NCBI GenBank assembly: GCA_963720805.1
Contig: CAVRGT010000010.1
Location: 248,001 to 312,000, forward strand
Source of the DNA: VRUE01 sp963720805
GTDB lineage: Bacteria; Actinomycetota; Thermoleophilia; Solirubrobacterales; 70-9
Length of the DNA stretch: 64,000 bases
Direction of reading: 5' to 3'
Part shown: in pieces, positions 57,679 through 64,000 of the stretch
Layout: each line of letters opens with the position of its first letter
Position numbering within the stretch: the first letter of the stretch is position 1
The notes under the pieces: model-generated
The model's input: only the letters and a program-made list of their open reading frames with translations
The model's database searches: none
What the model was told of the DNA's origin: nothing
Translations under genes and position numbers: made by a program

Positions 57679-58294
57679 CTACTCGCTCACCACCACACGC
57701 GCAGGCCGAATCAACTGCTCCCCGAGCCGGTACCCCTTCTGCAAAACCTCGATGACGCGTCCCGGACTCGACCCCCTCCGCCGGCTGCCATAGAGAGCGC
57801 CTCATGCTGCATCGGATCGAACTTCTCCCCCTTGGGATCCACAGCCTCGACCCCGTTCCGCCCCAACGAGTCCCGCAAGCTCCTGAACACGAGCAACACC
57901 CCATGGGAAAGCCCATCTTCGGAGTCACCCTCGGGGTCCAGCCCCGCGGCCTGAATAGCCCGCTCAAGATCGTCCAGGACCGGCACTACCTCCCGAATCA
58001 CGTCAGCTTTCCCGCGCGCCGACGCCGCCTGAACCTCCGCCGTCATTCGCTTACGAAAGTTCTCGAAGTCGGCCTTAGTCCGCTTAGCGAGGTCGAGATA
58101 CTCGTCTCGCTCCTTCTGGGTGTCAGCCAGCAACGCATCGAAGTCCTGCTCGATCTGGGCAGACGCATCTCCCGCGGGTGGCGGTGTAGGGGGTACCGCC
58201 CCCGAGGACGCTTTAGCGACCGGAGGGGGTGGTGGGTCCCCTGCACCGACAGGACCCGTGGCCGATGCCTCCCGTCCCTGATCGTCCTGATCGA

Positions 58295-58298
<4 letters not shown>
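57679..58298 (-). pseudogene. grpE: GrpE nucleotide exchange factor, 3' frameshift
   Basis: Exchange factor for DnaK. Coiled coil (ERDEYLDLAKRTKADFENFR), KRMTAEVQ, and the beta domain VEAVDPKGEKFDPMQHEALS. A frame change near 57775 restores the family ending RVIEVLQKGYRLGEQLIRPA then RVVVSE. The N-terminal disordered region contains the repeat element B in frame (residues 12-45, GDPPPPPVAKASSG). The start overlaps the dnaK stop by 4 bp. Confidence 0.9.
58168..58280. repeat. repeat element B, copy c
   Basis: Same ~110-bp palindrome-like element as the two copies in the PDH E2 gene (core GAGGACGCTTTAGCGACCGG, flanks TCCCGCGGGTGGCGGTGTAG and GTGGGTCCCCTGCACCGACA). It encodes a Pro-rich N-terminal segment of GrpE, same frame as copy b. 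Confidence 0.85.
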
Positions 58299-60204
<1,906 letters not shown>

Positions 60205-60253
60205 TATTCATACCTCCAACTCTAGTTCGTTCTGCCTAAGAAATCTAAGCGGC

Positions 60254-60282
60254 AGTATGGCAGATCGCAAACAGATTGCCAA
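60254..60282 (-). promoter_or_regulatory. candidate promoter of the dnaK operon
   Basis: On the minus strand TTGGCA and CATACT are separated by 17 bp, a reasonable vegetative -35/-10 pair about 50 bp before the dnaK start. No HAIR operator (CTTGAGT dyad) was seen around it. Confidence 0.4.
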
Positions 60283-60406
60283 TCGTTGCCTATAGTGGTC
60301 TGAGAGCTTGCGAGCCGAGTTGCCCGTGGGGATGGGCGCACGGTGGGAGGCGCCTCGACGAACTCGACCGCCGGAAACGGCGGGTCGCCAACGAAGAGGA
60401 GCCAAA

Positions 60407-61606
60407 GTGAATCGAAGTCACGCATCATCGGCGTTCGGCGGCGCTGCTCGTGTTGGCCGCCGCGCTCGACCTTCGCCCTGTTGCCGGCGCTTGCCTCGGC
60501 CGGCTCGAGCAAAGGTCACGGCAACGCACAGAGGCCACGCGCACCACGGCAAGCAACACGGCCATCACGGCAAAGGCCACGGCCACGGCAAGCGCGACCT
60601 GACGGTCATGACCCAGAACCTCTATCTGGGGTCCAGCCTCGGGCCGGCGCTCGAAGCGCGCGACCCCGGAAGCATTCGTCGAAGGCGTCGCGCGGATCTA
60701 CGCGACCGTGCAGTACACGAACTTCCCCCAGCGTGCCGAAGCGATCGCCAACGAGATCGAGGAAAACGAACCTGACCTGATCGGCCTGCAGGAGGTCACG
60801 AAGTGGACGACGGCCGGCCTCAACCCGCCCGCCGGCTACGACTTCCTCGCCGATCCTGGAAAGCGATCTCGAACGCCCGGGGGCTGCACTACACGGCGGC
60901 GGCGATCGCGCATAACGCGAACATCGGCCCGGCGCCGCTCGTCTCGGCGAACGTGCCCGGTCGCTGGCGGGACAGTTCACCTGCTCCGTGCAGCTCGAAG
61001 ACCGTGACGTGATCCTGGTCAACAACGACACGCCGGGACTGACCTGGAGCAACCCGCAAAGCGGCCGCTACAGCCGCTCAGCAGACGATCGAATCGCCGG
61101 TCGGCCCGCTCTCGTTCGACCGCGGCTGGGCCAGCATCGACGCGAAGCTGAAGCACCAGCCGTTCCACTTCGTCGACACCCACCTCGAAACCGAGGAATC
61201 GCCGCTCGTGCAACAGGCGCAGGCGGCTGAATTCCTCGCCGGCCCGGCCAAAGGCGGGACGGTCGTCGCCACCGGCGACTTCAACTCCGCCTCGGACGGC
61301 TCCACGACCACCTCCTACGCGCAGCTCACCGCGCCCGGCAAGTTCCGCGACAGCTGGAACGAGAAACTGCTCGGGCCCGGCCTTTCCTGCTGCCAGGAGT
61401 CGAACACGCCGCCACTCGCGCCCGGGGCGCTGAACAACCCGGTCTCGACGTTCCGAACCCGGATCGACCTGATCCTCTCCCGCGGCGCCGCCCGCTCTGA
61501 CGGAGATGACGCCGAACTAATCGGGGACACGCCCTTCCAGGCAACCCCGCCGTTCTGGCCCTCCGACCACGCCGGAGTCGTCAGCGAACTCAGTCTCGGA
61601 GGCTAA
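60407..61606 (+). pseudogene. secreted endonuclease/exonuclease/phosphatase-family protein, frameshifted
   Basis: An EEP-fold hydrolase of about 390 residues when frames are joined. Signal-like N-terminus from GTG, a His/Gly/Lys-rich linker (HGHHGKGHGHGK), then TVMTQNLYLGSSL, EEIDEN-like EPDLIGLQEV with the metal Glu, FVDTHLETEE, VVATGDFNSASDGS with the active-site Asp-Asn, and PFWPSDHAGVVSEL with the catalytic Asp-His. Four or more indels in the first 700 bp. Substrate (nucleic acid, phospholipid or phosphate ester) unknown. The His-rich linker may bind metal. Confidence 0.75.
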
Positions 61607-61617
61607 GAGCTGATTCA

Positions 61618-61731
61618 GGGCAGATCCCGGAAGGGGTGAAGCGTCTTGCACTTTTTCGTCGTGAGCTAGCGGCGCCAGCCCAACCACGATCCACCGAAAA
61701 AGTTAAGCGAAACCCCTTCCGGGATCTGCCC
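61618..61731. terminator. 114-bp inverted repeat E3 between convergent genes
   Basis: Perfect 20-bp outer arms (GGGCAGATCCCGGAAGGGGT and complement) and an inner pair CTTTTTCG/CGAAAAAG. It lies between the EEP gene and the convergent cytochrome gene, a natural place for a bidirectional terminator, but it is much larger than one needs to be. Same nested design as E1. Confidence 0.75.
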
Positions 61732-61734
61732 CGC

Positions 61735-62141
61735 TCAACCCTCTCCTGCCGTATGAGCGACGAATTCGGCGACTTCTTTGGCCTGCTCTTCGTTGAGGAT
61801 GCCGCCGGGCATCCGGCCCGGGGTGGTGGTGCTGTCGACGCCGTTTTCAACCGCGTTGAGGACGCGCCCTTCTACCTGGCCCACTTCTTTGCCCTCTGCC
61901 GGGCCGGAGGGCGACAGCAGTACGTCGAGATTGGGCCCGTAGTTGCCGTCGGTGCCGGCGGCGTAGAGCGTGTGGCAGGTGCCGCAGTTGGTCTGGAAGA
62001 GGCTCTGGCCGCTCTTCAGGTCCGCGGGCACGTCCTGGGCGCCGCGCGCGGCGTCGCCGTCATTGCGGAAAGCGAGCCAGGGGATCAGGACCGCCAGGAC
62101 GAGGACCAGAGCCCGAAGACGATGAACGTTTTTTTGCTCAT
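61735..62141 (-). pseudogene. membrane-anchored cytochrome c, frameshifted in signal region
   Basis: A single-heme cytochrome of about 135 residues. The start MSKKTFIVFG overlaps the nth stop, then after an indel near 62115 comes the anchor LVLVLAVLIPWLAF, the heme site CGTCH with preceding SLFQTNC, and the axial Met region GRMPGGILNEEQAKEVAEFV. An electron carrier outside the membrane; partner unknown. Confidence 0.8.
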
Positions 62142-62837
62142 TTGCGCCCGGCACGGTACCAGGGACACATTCGGCGTAGCTCGCACTCACCGCAGCGCGG
62201 TTTCGGCCGGCAGACCTCGCGCCCGTGGCGGATCAGGTTCATGTGCAGCTCGTAGGCGTCGTCGGGGTCGACGATGGCCTGCATCTCGTCGTGGGCGCGC
62301 TCGAAGGAGGCCTTCTCGCGGGAAGAAGCCGAGCCGGCCGCCGACCCGGTGCACGTGCACGTCGACCGGGATCTCGGGGATGCCCCAGGAGAACATCAGC
62401 ACGCAGGCCGCCGTTTTGCGCCCCACCCCGGGCAGCGAGTCCAGGTAGGCCATCGACTCGCCGCGCGGCGCCGTCTCGGTCCAGTCGAGGTCGGGATGCT
62501 CGCCGAGCTGCTCGAGGATCGCCTGGATCCGCGGCGCCTTCTGCTTGCCGAGGCCGCCGGGGCGGATCGCCTCCTCGACCGCGCTGACCGGCGCGTCTCG
62601 CACTTCCTCCCAGGTAGGGGAAGCGCTCGCGCAGGGCGGCGAAGGCGCGGTCGCGGTTGCGGTCGTTGGTGTGCTGGGAGAGCACCGTCTTGATCAGCTC
62701 GGCGATCGGGTGCCCGTGCGGCTCGTTGACCGGCCGCCCGTACATCTCTCGTAGCCGGTCGCGGATCGCGCGCACGCGGCGCTTGTCGGGGCGTTTCCAG
62801 GGCACCGGCGGGACGGTATCGGCGCGAGATGCCGTCA
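62138..62837 (-). pseudogene. nth: endonuclease III, two frameshifts
   Basis: DNA glycosylase/AP lyase for oxidised pyrimidines. IAELIKTVLSQHTNDRNRD, the helix-hairpin-helix LPGVGRKTAACVLMFSWG with the catalytic Lys, IPVDVHVHRV with the catalytic Asp, and the C-terminal iron-sulfur loop CRPKPRCGECELRRMC. The first Cys gap is five residues instead of six. Indels near 62605 and 62325. The start is taken as GTG (VTASRADTVPPVPW). The stop overlaps the cytochrome ATG. Confidence 0.85.
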
Positions 62838-62862
62838 CGGGCAGACGCCGTAGGGTTGAGCG

Positions 62863-63682
62863 ATGGCGGGTGTGATCGAAGAGGCGGAGCTTGTGGTGGA
62901 CGGGGTGCGCGTCTTCTACCGGCGCGTGCCAGGCGAGGGGACGCCGGTGGTCTATTGCCACGGCAACCCGGCGCACGGCGAGGATTGGCTGGCGTTCCTG
63001 GAACGCGGTGGTGCCGGCGATCGCGATCGACATGCCGGGGTGGGGGCGGTCCGATCGGCCGGATCCGACGCGGTTCGACTACTCGATGTACGGGCTTTCG
63101 GCGTTTCTGGAGAAGTGCCTCGACGAGCTCGGGGTCACAAAGCGCAAGCTGGTCGTCCACGACTGGGGAGCGCTGGCGCTGATCGGCGCGCAGCGGCGGC
63201 CCGAGCTGGTCGAGAGGCTGGTCGTGATCGACGCGGTGCCGCTGCTGCCGGGCTATCGCTGGCACTGGATCGCCCAGATCTGGCGTCGACGCGGCCTCGG
63301 TGAGTTCGCCAACGCGACCACGACCCGCTCCTCGATGGCCCTGCTCCTGCGCCAGGCCAACGGCGACCGCCGCCCGATGCCCACGGAGTTCGTCGAAATG
63401 ATCTGGAAGTACTGGGACAAGGGGACCGCGGCCGCGGTCCTCGCCCTCTACCGCCACGCCGATCCCGACGACCTCGCCCGAGCCGGCAGCGACCTCGCCA
63501 AGCTCACCTGCCCCTCCCTGATCCTCTGGGGCGACCGCGAGCCCTACCTCCCCACCCGCTTCGCCGAGGCCTACGCCCAAGTCCTCCCCAACGCCCAACT
63601 GGAGATCGTCCCCGGCGGCGGCCACTGGCCCTGGATCGACGATGCTCGCGTAATCGACCGGGTCTTGGAATTCATCGCTTGA
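62863..63682 (+). pseudogene. haloalkane dehalogenase / epoxide hydrolase-like alpha/beta hydrolase, one frameshift
   Basis: An alpha/beta-hydrolase of about 272 residues. Oxyanion motif HGNP, nucleophile elbow VVHDWGALA with Asp (not Ser) as nucleophile, and GGGHWPWIDD with the catalytic His. Asp nucleophiles mark haloalkane dehalogenases and epoxide hydrolases; TRPs needed to bind halide cannot be judged. The frame changes near 63005. Upstream, it is divergent from nth. Confidence 0.8.
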
Positions 63683-63718
63683 CCGCCGCCGTTAACCGGG
63701 GAATTACAATTCCCATTC

Positions 63719-64000
63719 GTGTCTCGCGCCCTCGCCCGCATCGGATCCAAGCTGCCCCAGGGCTGGGGCGACGCCGGCCGCCAGCTCGGGATCCTGGTCC
63801 TGGTCGACATCGCCTACGAGCTCGTCCGCGGTATCGCCGACGGCCAGCGCTCCGAGGCGATCGCGCACGGCCAGCAGGTGATCGACTTCGAGCGCTCTGC
63901 CCACTCCCTCTTCGAGCCCAGCGTGCAGGCCTTCTTCCTGCCCGCGCACTGGGTGATCGACCTCGCCAACCAGCTCTACCTCAACGCCCAGTTCTCGATC
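63719..64000 (+). CDS. PAP2/inositol-phosphorylceramide-synthase-like membrane protein (partial, runs off window)
   Basis: The first 94 residues only, from GTG (VSRALARIGSKLPQ). Hydrophobic LGILVLVDIAYELVRGIA, then HGQQVIDFERSAHSLFEPSV and LPAHWVIDLANQLYLNAQF fit the N-terminal region of the PAP2_3/AUR1-like family, whose catalytic His motifs lie beyond the window edge. Thirty-six bases separate it from the hydrolase stop. Confidence 0.65.
   Translation, partial: MSRALARIGSKLPQGWGDAGRQLGILVLVDIAYELVRGIADGQRSEAIAHGQQVIDFERSAHSLFEPSVQAFFLPAHWVIDLANQLYLNAQFSI

Noticed and set aside
60205..60406. HAIR operator for HspR upstream of dnaK
   Set aside because: No CTTGAGT-N7-ACTCAAG-like dyad was found; only a promoter-like pair can be suggested.

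Overview
The window is chromosomal DNA from a high-GC actinobacterium. The overall gene style suggests class Thermoleophilia (Solirubrobacterales or a relative): actinobacterial dnaK-grpE-dnaJ-hspR-clpB order, secreted proteins with thrombospondin type-3 calcium repeats, and TTG/GTG starts. The class assignment is inference.

Layout. 0-4.4 kb: right end of an integrative element (HNH nuclease, small unknowns, winged-helix protein, large serine integrase) abutting a tRNA-Ala(CGC) gene. 4.4-7.3 kb: acidic protein, tRNA-Ala(UGC), secreted protein. 7.3-10.4 kb: a compact candidate RiPP locus with two short precursor peptides, a radical SAM enzyme carrying a PqqD-like domain, an HPr-kinase-like ATPase and a divergent PqqD-like gene. 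10.2-20.3 kb: lipoate and pyruvate dehydrogenase block (lipA, lipB, E2, E1-beta, E1-alpha, lpdA) with a VapBC-type pair. 20.3-24.7 kb: thiamine genes (thiE; TPP riboswitch, thiO, fused thiS-thiG), tRNA-Lys and a LOG-family gene. 24.7-31.6 kb: two accessory islands (m4C-type methyltransferase plus McrB/McrC; HipB/HipA) separated by a duplicated, decayed copy of the 3' ends of purH and of the LOG gene. 31.6-50.6 kb: purine biosynthesis, all on the minus strand (purH, N, F; L, Q, S, C; B, E, D), interrupted by a TetR/efflux pair, a DUF4143 ATPase, a P450, a class III cyclase and a second toxin-antitoxin pair. 50.6-53.5 kb: cell-wall lytic transglycosylase region. 53.6-60.2 kb: heat-shock operon. 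60.4-64 kb: secreted EEP-family protein, cytochrome c, endonuclease III, alpha/beta hydrolase, and the start of a PAP2-like membrane protein.

Two signals run across ordinary gene boundaries. First, the region is rich in palindromic repeats of several families. Some sit in intergenic gaps; others lie in frame inside genes (radical SAM, PDH E2, thiE, grpE). This resembles the protein-coding palindromic elements known from Rickettsia. Second, defence and toxin-antitoxin modules repeatedly sit directly at the 3' ends of purine genes.

Many conserved genes at 10.2-14.6 kb and 50-63 kb carry single-base frameshifts, whereas 15-50 kb is almost clean. This looks like a long-read or low-coverage assembly artefact. 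For those genes the coordinates given span the whole frameshifted gene.
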